From contig NZ_WNKG01000006.1 in assembly GCF_010119245.1 (NCBI RefSeq), positions 248,001 through 312,000 on the forward strand: DNA of 64,000 nucleotides. The letters are read 5' to 3'. The notes beneath the pieces are model-generated. The model searched no databases. It was not told the origin of the DNA and saw only the letters and a list, made by a program, of their open reading frames with translations. Each line of letters opens with the position of its first letter. Position 1 is the stretch's first letter. The translations under genes were made by a program, and so were the position numbers. Positions 36,765 through 45,487 of the stretch are shown here, in pieces. This stretch comes from Cyclobacterium salsum. Lineage in GTDB: Bacteria; Bacteroidota; Bacteroidia; Cytophagales; Cyclobacteriaceae.

Positions 36765-37718
36765 ATGCATAAACAAGCCAAAATATACATCGCAGGACAT
36801 AACGGCATGGTAGGCTCAGCCATTTGGAGAGCCCTGGAGAAGAAGGGCTACCAACAATTAGTAGGCCTTAGCAGCAAGGAACTTGACTTAAAAAATCAGT
36901 TGGAGGTCCAGCGATTTTTCAAGCATGAACGTCCGGTCATTGTCATTGATGCCGCAGCCAGGGTAGGAGGCATCATGGCAAATAACAATTATCCCTATCC
37001 ATTCTTAATGGACAATCTCATTATTCAAAATAACCTGATTGATTCTTCCCTACAAAATGGCGTAGAAAAGTTTATTTTTCTGGGTAGTTCTTGCATTTAT
37101 CCCAAACTAGCCCCCCAACCGCTTCGGGAGGATGTCCTACTAAGTGGTTCGCTGGAGCCTACCAATCAATGGTATGCCCTGGCAAAAATTGCAGGAGTCA
37201 AAGCTTGCGAGGCCATTAGAAAGCAGTATGGAAAAGATTTCGTAAGCCTGATGCCTACCAACTTGTACGGACCCTATGATAATTTTGATCTGGAAACCTC
37301 TCATGTGCTACCGGCAATGATTCGAAAGTTCCACGAGGCTAAGATCAATGGAAATATTCCGGTGGCGTTATGGGGAACCGGTGCTCCGCTTCGCGAGTTT
37401 TTACATGTAAATGACATGGCAGATGCGGTGTGTTTTGCATTGGAAAACACGTTTACGGATAATCTGTACAATGTGGGTACAGGAAAAGACCTGACGATCA
37501 AATCGCTTGCCGAATTGATTCAGAAAATCACCGGTCATCAGGGCGAAATCATCTGGGATAGTAGCAAGCCGGACGGAACGCCCAGGAAGTTAATGGATGT
37601 CAGTAAAATGAAAGAAGCAGGCTGGCAGGCTACCATTGGCCTGGAGCAGGGGATTCAGGAAACGTATACCTGGTTTCTTGAAAATGTCGACCGCATTAAA
37701 CAGGTCAAATTAAACTAG
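36765..37718 (+). CDS. fcl: GDP-L-fucose synthase
   Basis: A 317-residue SDR enzyme that epimerises and reduces GDP-4-keto-6-deoxymannose to GDP-L-fucose with NADPH. The nucleotide-binding motif is GHNGMVG (11-17). The catalytic residues are Ser108/Cys110 in GSSCIYP and the Tyr137-Lys141 pair in WYALAKIAG. Length is normal. It lies between manC and gmd, so the order is reversed relative to the pathway. Its presence shows the strain can make GDP-fucose. Confidence 0.93.
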   Translation: MHKQAKIYIAGHNGMVGSAIWRALEKKGYQQLVGLSSKELDLKNQLEVQRFFKHERPVIVIDAAARVGGIMANNNYPYPFLMDNLIIQNNLIDSSLQNGVEKFIFLGSSCIYPKLAPQPLREDVLLSGSLEPTNQWYALAKIAGVKACEAIRKQYGKDFVSLMPTNLYGPYDNFDLETSHVLPAMIRKFHEAKINGNIPVALWGTGAPLREFLHVNDMADAVCFALENTFTDNLYNVGTGKDLTIKSLAELIQKITGHQGEIIWDSSKPDGTPRKLMDVSKMKEAGWQATIGLEQGIQETYTWFLENVDRIKQVKLN

Positions 37719-37754
37719 TCAATTATTTTTAATAGCAATTATAATATACACTCT

Positions 37755-38894
37755 ATGAAAACGGCGTTAATTACAGGAATTACCGGCCAGGACGGCGCTT
37801 ATCTCGCCGAGCTTTTATTGTCCAAGGGGTACATTGTACACGGCATCAAACGAAGGGCCTCACTTTTCAACACGGATAGGATTGACCATTTGTATCAGGA
37901 TCCGCATGACGACAATAAGCGATTGTTTTTACACTATGGGGATCTCACCGACTCCATGAATCTCACCCGTATCATCCAGGAAACCAAACCGGATGAAATT
38001 TACAATCTGGCCGCCATGAGCCATGTAAAGGTAAGTTTTGATACTCCGGAATACACGGCCAATGCAGATGGGGTAGGAACCTTACGAATATTGGAGGCCG
38101 TGCGCTTGTTGGGGATGGAGAAATCAACCAAGATCTATCAGGCTTCCACCTCTGAGCTCTACGGATTGGTTCAGGAAGTACCCCAATCGGAGACCACGCC
38201 TTTTTATCCGCGATCTCCCTATGCCGTAGCCAAGTTGTACGGCTACTGGATCACGGTTAACTACCGGGAAGCCTACGGCATGTATGCCTGTAATGGAATC
38301 TTATTCAATCACGAATCACCACTGCGAGGGGAGACCTTCGTAACCCGAAAAATTACGCGGGCGGTAGCAAAGATTGCCTTGGGCTTGCAGCATGATCTGT
38401 ACATGGGGAACCTGGATGCCAAAAGGGATTGGGGGCATGCCAAAGATTATGTGGATGCCATGTGGCGTATTTTGCAGCAGGATGAAGCGGAAGATTACGT
38501 CATCGCTACTGGTGTGACCACCAAAGTAAGGGATTTTATTAAAATGGCTTTTGATGAAGTAGGATTTAAGCTGGCATTTGAAGGAGAAGGAATAAATGAG
38601 AAGGGGATTTTGGTAGAAATCGATAAGGAAAAAGCCTTTGATATACTGGGTACCTCCCATTTCAAAGTAAAAAAGGGCGACGTGCTGGTTAAGATTGATC
38701 CGGCCTATTTCAGACCCACCGAAGTGGATTTGTTAATTGGGGATCCGACGAAAGCGATGACCAAACTAGACTGGAAGCCAAAGTATGACCTAAAGATGCT
38801 TGTAGAGGATATGGTCTTGTCAGATGTGAACTTATTCAAGCGGGATATCCATTTGATGAAGGGCGGCCATAAGGTGCTGAATCAGTCGGAGTAA
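37755..38894 (+). CDS. gmd: GDP-mannose 4,6-dehydratase
   Basis: A 379-residue SDR enzyme converting GDP-mannose to GDP-4-keto-6-deoxymannose. The NADP motif [15 protein letters not shown] opens the protein; the catalytic set is Ser131-Thr132, Glu134 and Tyr156-Lys160 ([12 protein letters not shown]). The RR at 33-34 fits NADP use. It is the last gene of the three-gene unit and is followed by a terminator. It is also the only maker of a 4-keto-6-deoxy sugar nucleotide in the window, which matters for the downstream 2,3-dehydratase. Confidence 0.95.
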   Translation: MKTALITGITGQDGAYLAELLLSKGYIVHGIKRRASLFNTDRIDHLYQDPHDDNKRLFLHYGDLTDSMNLTRIIQETKPDEIYNLAAMSHVKVSFDTPEYTANADGVGTLRILEAVRLLGMEKSTKIYQASTSELYGLVQEVPQSETTPFYPRSPYAVAKLYGYWITVNYREAYGMYACNGILFNHESPLRGETFVTRKITRAVAKIALGLQHDLYMGNLDAKRDWGHAKDYVDAMWRILQQDEAEDYVIATGVTTKVRDFIKMAFDEVGFKLAFEGEGINEKGILVEIDKEKAFDILGTSHFKVKKGDVLVKIDPAYFRPTEVDLLIGDPTKAMTKLDWKPKYDLKMLVEDMVLSDVNLFKRDIHLMKGGHKVLNQSE

Positions 38895-38930
38895 CTCCGA
38901 TAAAAAAGTATAAATCAATGTATTGAAAGT

Positions 38931-38957
38931 AGGGGGATTATTATTCCTCCTTTTTTT
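38931..38957 (+). terminator. Rho-independent terminator after gmd
   Basis: AGGGGGA (38931-38937) pairs with TCCTCCT (38945-38951) with one G-T pair, followed by a run of T to 38957. It separates manC-fcl-gmd from the export genes. Confidence 0.78.
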
Positions 38958-39015
38958 ATGCTCAAAAAATAGACCCCAACCTGCCTATCCGTTTGTATTC
39001 ATAAATAAAGGTCTG

Positions 39016-39048
39016 TTTGTGTTATTCCAAATGGATTCGTTACCTTTG
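39016..39048 (+). promoter_or_regulatory. Bacteroidota-type promoter of the polysaccharide export operon
   Basis: TTTG at 39016-39019 and TACCTTTG at 39041-39048 are spaced 21 bases apart, an exact fit to the phylum consensus. The predicted leader runs about 120 bases to the ATG at 39172. Confidence 0.85.
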
Positions 39049-39095
39049 TGCGAATATTTATCTAAGAATTAATTAGGGATTTTGCGGTTCACTCT

Positions 39096-39111
39096 GTCGC
39101 AATTATGTGAC
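39096..39111 (+). promoter_or_regulatory. Leader hairpin of the export operon
   Basis: GTCGCA (39096-39101) pairs with TGTGAC (39106-39111) with one G-T pair and loop ATTA. It is placed in the leader much as the hairpin before manC is. A role in antiterminator recruitment is inferred from position only. Confidence 0.4.
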
Positions 39112-39171
39112 TGAGGAAGCGAAGCTTTGTCTATAAATTACTGTCTTGTGTACCAAAGAAAAAAGTCAAGG

Positions 39172-41778
39172 ATGCAAATCAATCGTTTTTGCCTTATAAA
39201 ACTTCTATTCGTTTTATTTTTCGTCTCCATCCATGGGTTTTTGATGGCTCAATCGCTTCAAGACATTCAAAATGTTCGGGCTGATGATCTATCGGATGCA
39301 CAGATAGAGCAATTGATCAAACGAGCTGAAGCTTCGGGAATGAACGAGCAACAGCTCATTGCGGTAGCTAGAGAGCGGGGTTTACCTTTAAGCGAAATAT
39401 CAAAGTTACAACAGCGAATAGCTTCACTAAGAAGTGGCGGAATATCATCTACCGGGAATTCTAACCAGCAGAGGTACCAGAGCCGGCAGGTAGAAGGGAT
39501 CGTAAGTGACAGTTTATTTAGAGAGCTTCGGGAAAAGGATCCTTTTTATCAATTAACGCCCAAACAAAAAAAGATATTCGGGTATACCCTGTTTTACAAC
39601 AAAGAACTCAATTTTAATCCCAGCCTCAATATCCCCACCCCTCCCGGTTATACCGTCGGTGGAGGAGACCAATTGTTGATCGATGTGTATGGAGCCTCGC
39701 AGCAATCCTATGATCTAAGGGTGAATCCTGAAGGGTACATTTTGATTCCTAATATAGGGCCTATACAGGTAGGCGGATCGACGATTGCCGCCGCCACTGC
39801 GAGAATAAAATCAGTCTTGACGCAAATTTACTCCGGCTTGGGAGGAGCTAATCCCAATACTTTTATGGAGTTGCGATTAGGTAATATTAGAACTGTGTCC
39901 GTGGCGCTCGTTGGAGAACTTAATCAGCCGGGAAACTACCAGCTGCCCTCCTTTGCTTCCCCTTTTAACGCCCTATTTGTAGCAGGCGGGCCCAATGAGA
40001 ACGGTTCATTTAGACATATTCAGGTATATAGAGACAACAAGCTTTTGACAGAGATTGATGTGTACGATTTTTTGGTCAGCGGAAAAAACACCAGTAGCAT
40101 AACGCTCAAGGACAGCGACGTCATAATTGTACCCCCGGTCCGAAACAGGGTAGAAATAATGGGTCCGGTTCGGAGAGAAGGACTTTTTGAAATGGAGCCC
40201 GGTGAAAAGTTGGCTGATCTGATCGCATTTGCGGGAGGATTCAGAGGAGATGCCTATAAAGAGCGGATTACGATTACCCGCAACACCGCTACGGAACGGA
40301 AGGTAGAAGATGTGGATGTGGCTAATTTTGAAGTCTTTGTACCCCAGGACGGAGATATTTACAGAGTGGGTGAAATTCTTGACCGATTTACAAATAGGGT
40401 ACAGATTTCCGGTGCCCTGATGCGACCGGGTACTTTTTCATTGGAGCCGGGCATGACGGTGACCCAACTTATTGAAAAGGCGGATGGCCTTAGGGGAGAT
40501 GCCTTTCTAAACCGGGCGACCTTGTATCGCAACCAACGGGATTTTTCCCTTGAAATCCTGCCATTGGATATTGAAGCCATCGTAAATGGGGAAGCCGAAG
40601 ATGTGGCATTGCAAAGTGAAGATGTACTCAATATAGCCAGTATATACGATATCAGAGAGGAGTATTTTGTAAAGATATCCGGTGAAGTAAATAGACCGGG
40701 AGCCTTTACATTTGGCGAGAATATGACCGTAGAAGATTTGGTGCTTCGGTCAGGGGGGTTTAAGGAATCGGCAACCTCCTCCCAGGTAGAAATTGCAAGA
40801 AGGGTGAAAGATGATGGTTCTGGGAAGCTTGCAGAGATCATTCGAATTGATATTGATAAAAATCTGAAAATCAATGGTGGAAACTCGGATCTGGAGTTGC
40901 AGCCGTTTGACCATGTAATTGTTCGGCGGAGCCCGGGATTCCAGAGAGAAGAACTGGTTAGGGTAGAAGGAGAAGTCACCTTTCCGGGTGAATTTGCCAT
41001 CGCTAGCGCAAATGAAAGAATTTCGGACCTTTTGGAAAGGGCTGGCGGCCTTAACCAATTTGCTTATATTAAAGGAGCTACGTTAATTAGAAGGAACGAG
41101 TTTTTTAATGCTCCAAGTGAGAAAGATATAAAAACAAGAAATTTAGTTTCCGTTAAGAATAATATTTTACGAGACAGTTTGGATCAAACGGAGTTTGAAA
41201 AGATTTTATTAGAGAGAGTTGACCAGGAAATTACTGAAAAGGGGGATGATCAGCCAACCAATGAAAGTAACTTGATTTCCGATGACTTCAAAAAACAAAC
41301 GATAGAATCGATTGTCGAAAGAGATTCGGTAGAAATTGAAATCAAGACCCAAGAAATGGTAGGTATCGACCTGGAGGCCATACTTCGAAATCCACGAGGG
41401 CCCGAGGACTTGATTCTAAAGGAAGGCGATGTCTTATCCATCCCAAAGGAGCTTCAGACCGTCCGTATGCGTGGGGAATTGCTTTATCCGACCACAGCCA
41501 GGTACCGCCCCCAGGCAAGTTTTAGGAACTACGTATCAAGAGCAGGTGGATTCAGCGAAAATGCCAGAAAATCAAAGTCCTATGTCGTGTATGCCAATGG
41601 CGATGTGAGACGAACCAATAGATTTTTGTTTTTCTCCTTTTTTCCAAAAATCGAGCCTGGGGCAGAAATCATTGTACCACAAAAGCCGGAACGGCAGCCC
41701 ATGTCCGTGCAAAGCTGGATTGGCCTGGCATCCAGTTTGGCGACGCTGGCCATCTTGGTGAATAACATTACGCGGTAA
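39172..41778 (+). CDS. Polysaccharide export outer-membrane protein (Wza-like, multiple SLBB domains)
   Basis: About 868 residues from the ATG giving MQINRFCLIKLLF, the start of a signal peptide; a TTG 45 bases upstream is unlikely. A helical N-terminal region is followed by the polysaccharide export domain (PGYTVGGGDQLLIDVYG near residue 165). Repeated SLBB domains come next, each marked by a GxVxxPGxF pattern (VGELNQPGNYQL, GEVNRPGAFTF, GEVTFPGEFAI). A hydrophobic C-terminal segment ends the chain. It forms the outer-membrane exit pore. It is longer than E. coli Wza (about 380 residues), as usual in Bacteroidota. Confidence 0.9.
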   Translation: MQINRFCLIKLLFVLFFVSIHGFLMAQSLQDIQNVRADDLSDAQIEQLIKRAEASGMNEQQLIAVARERGLPLSEISKLQQRIASLRSGGISSTGNSNQQRYQSRQVEGIVSDSLFRELREKDPFYQLTPKQKKIFGYTLFYNKELNFNPSLNIPTPPGYTVGGGDQLLIDVYGASQQSYDLRVNPEGYILIPNIGPIQVGGSTIAAATARIKSVLTQIYSGLGGANPNTFMELRLGNIRTVSVALVGELNQPGNYQLPSFASPFNALFVAGGPNENGSFRHIQVYRDNKLLTEIDVYDFLVSGKNTSSITLKDSDVIIVPPVRNRVEIMGPVRREGLFEMEPGEKLADLIAFAGGFRGDAYKERITITRNTATERKVEDVDVANFEVFVPQDGDIYRVGEILDRFTNRVQISGALMRPGTFSLEPGMTVTQLIEKADGLRGDAFLNRATLYRNQRDFSLEILPLDIEAIVNGEAEDVALQSEDVLNIASIYDIREEYFVKISGEVNRPGAFTFGENMTVEDLVLRSGGFKESATSSQVEIARRVKDDGSGKLAEIIRIDIDKNLKINGGNSDLELQPFDHVIVRRSPGFQREELVRVEGEVTFPGEFAIASANERISDLLERAGGLNQFAYIKGATLIRRNEFFNAPSEKDIKTRNLVSVKNNILRDSLDQTEFEKILLERVDQEITEKGDDQPTNESNLISDDFKKQTIESIVERDSVEIEIKTQEMVGIDLEAILRNPRGPEDLILKEGDVLSIPKELQTVRMRGELLYPTTARYRPQASFRNYVSRAGGFSENARKSKSYVVYANGDVRRTNRFLFFSFFPKIEPGAEIIVPQKPERQPMSVQSWIGLASSLATLAILVNNITR

Positions 41779-41848
41779 CAGAATCCGTCCTTACCCCTTT
41801 ACGCTCAGGTAAATGGGTACAGTCGACTATACTACGCACCTTAACAAC

Positions 41849-42964
41849 ATGTCAGATACAGCACCTACAAATTCTAATCAGGAAGATGATGAAACAGATC
41901 TCCTGGCCCTTGCAAAGACCCTATGGTCCTATCGCCGAAAGGTATTGGGGATTATCCTGGCTTTTTTCATCCTAGGGCTTTCCATTGCCTTTCTTACGCC
42001 AAAAACCTTTACTGCCTCCTCAACATTTATCCTCAAAACCGCAGATTCCGGCAAAGCGAGTGGAAGCCTTGGTGGGCTGGCTTCGCTGGCCGGCATCAGC
42101 CTGGGGGGTATCGTGGGTGGGTCGGAAGTTCCACCGGCATTGTATCCAAAGTTTGTTTCCTCGGTTTACTTCCGGCGAGCCTTACTCGATGCAAAAATAG
42201 CGCTGCCGGGGACAGGGGAAGAGGTTACTTATCGGGAATACTATACCAAGATTCACTCCCCGCATCCGTTGGCCCTGCTGAAGAATTACACGCTTGGATT
42301 ACCCGGAAAAATAGTGCAGCTGCTAAGGGGCAAAGAGAGCGATGGGCAGGGGCCGGAAACTGCCAGCGGATTGGTACGTATCAGCAAAGAGGAGCGAACG
42401 CTGTTTTCTATCCTGAAAGGACAGCTTACGGTCACACCAAATGAGAAAGAAGGGTTGGTTACCATTGCCTTTGATATGCCGGATCCGGTCATGGCAGCCC
42501 AGATGGCTTCGTATGCGGAGGCCTTGCTGCAAAAAGAAGTAATTGCCTACAAAATCCAAAATGCCCGGGAACAGTTAACGTTTACCGAGGAACAGTTTGC
42601 AGTGAAAAAAGCCGAGTTTGAGGAAGTTCAGGCAGAGTTGGCAAGGTTTCGGGATAGAAACCAGAACATCATCTCTGCTTCGGTAAACAATGAATTGCAG
42701 CGCCTGGAGGCCGAATACAATTTTGCGTTTACCATTTACAGCGAACTAGCGAAGCAGTTGGAACAAGCGAAGCTGCAGGTTTCCAAGGATACGCCGATTT
42801 TTTCCATCATCGAACCGGTAACGGTTCCCTATGAGAAATCAGGGCCCAAACGGCCATTAATTCTGGCGATCTTCTTGATAGTGGGAGCTATTGTCGGTGT
42901 AGGATATGTCTTAGGTGCCGAATTTTTAAAAGGGGTACGGGAGCAGTGGAATGCGCTCGGGTAG
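41849..42964 (+). CDS. Wzz/GumC-type chain-length determinant protein
   Basis: About 371 residues from the ATG giving MSDTAPTNSNQ. Two membrane segments, near residues 30-50 (VLGIILAFFILGLSIAF) and 330-352, flank a periplasmic domain with coiled-coil stretches around residues 225-300. This is the polysaccharide co-polymerase (PCP) plan that sets chain length with Wzy and contacts the Wza-like exporter encoded just upstream. There is no C-terminal tyrosine-kinase domain. The gene marks the end of the higher-GC part of the locus; a decayed region follows. Confidence 0.85.
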   Translation: MSDTAPTNSNQEDDETDLLALAKTLWSYRRKVLGIILAFFILGLSIAFLTPKTFTASSTFILKTADSGKASGSLGGLASLAGISLGGIVGGSEVPPALYPKFVSSVYFRRALLDAKIALPGTGEEVTYREYYTKIHSPHPLALLKNYTLGLPGKIVQLLRGKESDGQGPETASGLVRISKEERTLFSILKGQLTVTPNEKEGLVTIAFDMPDPVMAAQMASYAEALLQKEVIAYKIQNAREQLTFTEEQFAVKKAEFEEVQAELARFRDRNQNIISASVNNELQRLEAEYNFAFTIYSELAKQLEQAKLQVSKDTPIFSIIEPVTVPYEKSGPKRPLILAIFLIVGAIVGVGYVLGAEFLKGVREQWNALG

Positions 42965-43056
42965 TTTCTGCGGTAGTTGTGGTAAACAAGGAGTACGTTA
43001 ATGTATCAAGTCCCCAACCCGTCAAATCAGTAGTAACTTCCCACTCGGCAATCAAA

Positions 43057-43470
43057 AAAAAATTGGCCACCGAAGTTATCAACTATAGGATGCGTAAGGA
43101 TTTGAAAGTGATTGACTAAAAAGTACGTATTCTAGGTTTTGCCTCCAGAGAAGATGGTCCGGATGTTAGAAATACAAAATAATTGCTAGCTACAATGAAT
43201 TAAAGTCTTTTGATAAGGAGGTAGCTGTCTGTGACCCGGATGCTGAGCTTGTCGAACCATGGGGAGATTCTGAAAAAGTAAATCATGAATATGGTATTTA
43301 CGTTATCAACGGTGAGGCCAAGCCGGTTCTCGAGGATTATGCGGCTATTATTCTCGCCGTAGCCCACCAAGAATTCAAATCCTGGCCAACTCAGAAATCG
43401 GAGAATCAGGTGGTTTTTGATGTGAAGTCGGTGTTGGATAAGAGCAAGGTGGATGGAAGGTCTGACCTTT
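43057..43470 (+). pseudogene. Relic of a UDP-sugar (nucleotide sugar) dehydrogenase, C-terminal part
   Basis: Conceptual translation gives pieces of the WbpA/TviB-type dehydrogenase C-terminal domain: RILGFASREDGPDVRNTK (family pattern VLGxTFKENCPDxRNTK), DAELVEPWGDSEKVNHEYGI, IILAVAHQEFKSW and VVFDVKSVLDK. Stops after the first piece (TAA near 43119 and 43180) show it is dead, and the NAD-binding N-terminal two-thirds is absent. The locus once made a uronic acid nucleotide sugar, or this fragment arrived with foreign DNA. Confidence 0.8.
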
Positions 43471-43492
43471 GAGGTTTTTAAAACCTCGAAGG
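43466..43492. repeat. Long palindromic element (intergenic repeat type)
   Basis: CCTTTGAGGTTTT (43466-43478) pairs with AAAACCTCGAAGG (43480-43492) over 13 bp with a single mismatch-type G-T pair and a one-base centre. It overlaps the last codons of the dehydrogenase relic. It resembles palindromic intergenic repeats I recall from Bacteroidota genomes. Confidence 0.6.
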
Positions 43493-43577
43493 CCATATGT
43501 TTGCATAAGTAATAGCATAAGTTTCGGGAAATCACTAGTTTAAGTTTTCTACAACAAAGCTATAACCTCCAAAACTT

Positions 43578-44030
43578 ATGCAAACACAAGATAACAAAAA
43601 CGATTTTTCCAGCCAAAATATTTATGTTGGTATTGATGCCCAACTCAAAAGCTGGAAAGTGACCGTAATGATGGATAATCTATTTTAGGTCACATTCTCT
43701 CAGGATTCCTGTCCACAGACTTTTTACAATTTTCTTGTCAAAAATTTTCTTGGTGCAAATTATTTCAGCGCTTATGAAGCGGGATTCTCAGGATATTGGA
43801 CTCATCACAACCTGTGCGCCCTCGGTATCAAATTAATCGTAGTCAGTCCGGCTTACATCCCGACATCGGCAAAGGAAAAAGTACAGAAGGAGGATGCCAG
43901 GGAAAGCCAAAAAAATTGCCCGGTCCTTGAAGAACGGTGAACTAGTCCCTATCTATATCCCTTCCCTGGCTTCTCTAGGACACAGGGGACTTCTCAGATT
44001 AAGAATAGTGATTACAAAATTTATTTGAAG
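43578..44030 (+). pseudogene. IS110-family transposase relic
   Basis: From the ATG at 43578 the translation matches the N-terminal DEDD-type domain of IS110 transposases: IYVGIDAQLKSWKVTV, YEAGFSGYWTHHNL, IKLIVVSPAYIPT and KEKVQKEDARES. An in-frame TAG at 43686-43688 (codon 37) and a frameshift near 43905, after which KKIARSLKNGELVPIYIP continues in another frame, show decay. The C-terminal serine-containing domain is absent. The first catalytic Asp (GID) is intact. The roughly 85 noncoding bases between the palindrome and the ATG may include a remnant of the bridge-RNA region. Confidence 0.85.
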
Positions 44031-44041
44031 AAATTGAAGTC

Positions 44042-45487
44042 TTGAAACAAAGCATATCAAACACAAGTGCATTTGGTTGGAGTTTTTTTGAGAATGTCGC
44101 CATTACATTTATTAACTTCATTATTGGAGTAATTTTGGCTAGGCTTCTCATGCCGGAGGATTTTGGGATCATTGGGGTAACGGCGGTATTTTTAGCTATT
44201 TTACCTATATTTTCGGATGGTGGATTTGGCAGTGCTCTAATTCAAAAGAAAGATTGTACGGAAAAGGATTTTAATTCTGTTTTTTACTTTAATATTTTAA
44301 TATCGATCGCCCTCTATGTCTTGGTTGTATCATCTTCAGAGTATATCCAGTCATTTTTTGAAATTGAAGAGCTATCCAGTGTATTAAATATCCTATCCAT
44401 AAATATTATTATTGTATCATTCGGTTCAGTACAATCAGTTGTAATAACAAAAAATCTCAATTTCAAATTGTTATCTAAAATATCCGTTTCCTCTCAGATT
44501 ATCAGTGGAACATTAGCCATCAGTTTGGCTTACTTGGGATACGGGGTTTGGTCATTGGTTTTCAAAACACTGATAAACTCTATCTTAACGGTTTCTTTGT
44601 TGTTTTTATTTAACTCGTGGAAGCCAAAATTAATTTTCAGCGTGACGGCTCTTAGGAAATTATTTTCTTTTGGTTCTAACCTGTTGATGAGCACCTTACT
44701 CAATAGAGCCTTTGATAACTTGTATTTTTTTATCATCGGGAAATATTATTCTGCCGAAAAATTGGGGTTTTATACCCGAGCTGAAATGCTCAAAAATCTT
44801 CCTTCGCAAAACCTTACCTCGGTCATCCAGAGAGTAAGTTTTCCATTGCTTTCAAACATTCAAGATAATGATGTCAGTCTGAAAGAAAATTATAGGAAAT
44901 TAATCAGGTTGTCTGTTTTCATTTCAAGTTTTGTGTTATTCTTTTTGTTCGCTACCTCGAAATCTTTAGTTCCCGTACTTTTTGGTGTCAAATGGTTACC
45001 TATTATTCCTATGGTTCAGCTATTCTGTTTTTCAGCATTTTTATATCCTGTGCATGCGCTGAATTTAAATATCCTGAATGTAAAAGGAAGATCTGACTTG
45101 TATTTCAGGGTGGAAATAATCAAAAAAATACTGATGATTCCTGGAGTTTTGGTCGCCATATATATTGGGATCGAAGAGCTGTTGGTCTATTTGATCTTTT
45201 ATTCTATTGGCTGTTATTTTATAAATGCATCTTTTGGTGGGAAATTGATCAATTACCCTGTGAAAGACCAGATTTTAGATATAGTTCCATCGGTTATCTT
45301 CAATCTGTGCATCTCTTTTATGGTTTTTTTTATTGGCTATTTGAGTTTCCCCGCCATAGCTTTACTTCCTTTACAGCTAGTATTGGGTATGGCAATTTTG
45401 ATAGGGGCAGCCGAAACTATCAAACCCTACTCCTATGTCAAAATCAAAGAACTTGTTTCAAGTAAAATCTTAAAATCTAATTCTTGA
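44042..45487 (+). CDS. Wzx-type oligosaccharide flippase (MOP superfamily)
   Basis: A 481-residue protein with about 12-14 hydrophobic segments, the plan of polysaccharide flippases of the MOP/WzxC type; ILARLLMPEDFGIIGVTAVF near the start is typical. It moves lipid-linked repeat units across the inner membrane before Wzy polymerisation. The start is TTG at 44042, directly after the IS110 relic. Its stop overlaps the next gene by a TTGA junction. The gene and its followers are clearly AT-richer than manC-fcl-gmd, suggesting horizontal origin of the block from here to about 58360. Confidence 0.88.
   Translation: MKQSISNTSAFGWSFFENVAITFINFIIGVILARLLMPEDFGIIGVTAVFLAILPIFSDGGFGSALIQKKDCTEKDFNSVFYFNILISIALYVLVVSSSEYIQSFFEIEELSSVLNILSINIIIVSFGSVQSVVITKNLNFKLLSKISVSSQIISGTLAISLAYLGYGVWSLVFKTLINSILTVSLLFLFNSWKPKLIFSVTALRKLFSFGSNLLMSTLLNRAFDNLYFFIIGKYYSAEKLGFYTRAEMLKNLPSQNLTSVIQRVSFPLLSNIQDNDVSLKENYRKLIRLSVFISSFVLFFLFATSKSLVPVLFGVKWLPIIPMVQLFCFSAFLYPVHALNLNILNVKGRSDLYFRVEIIKKILMIPGVLVAIYIGIEELLVYLIFYSIGCYFINASFGGKLINYPVKDQILDIVPSVIFNLCISFMVFFIGYLSFPAIALLPLQLVLGMAILIGAAETIKPYSYVKIKELVSSKILKSNS

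Noticed and set aside
43578-44030. IS110 element as an active transposon
   Set aside because: In-frame stop, frameshift and missing catalytic C-terminal domain rule out activity.
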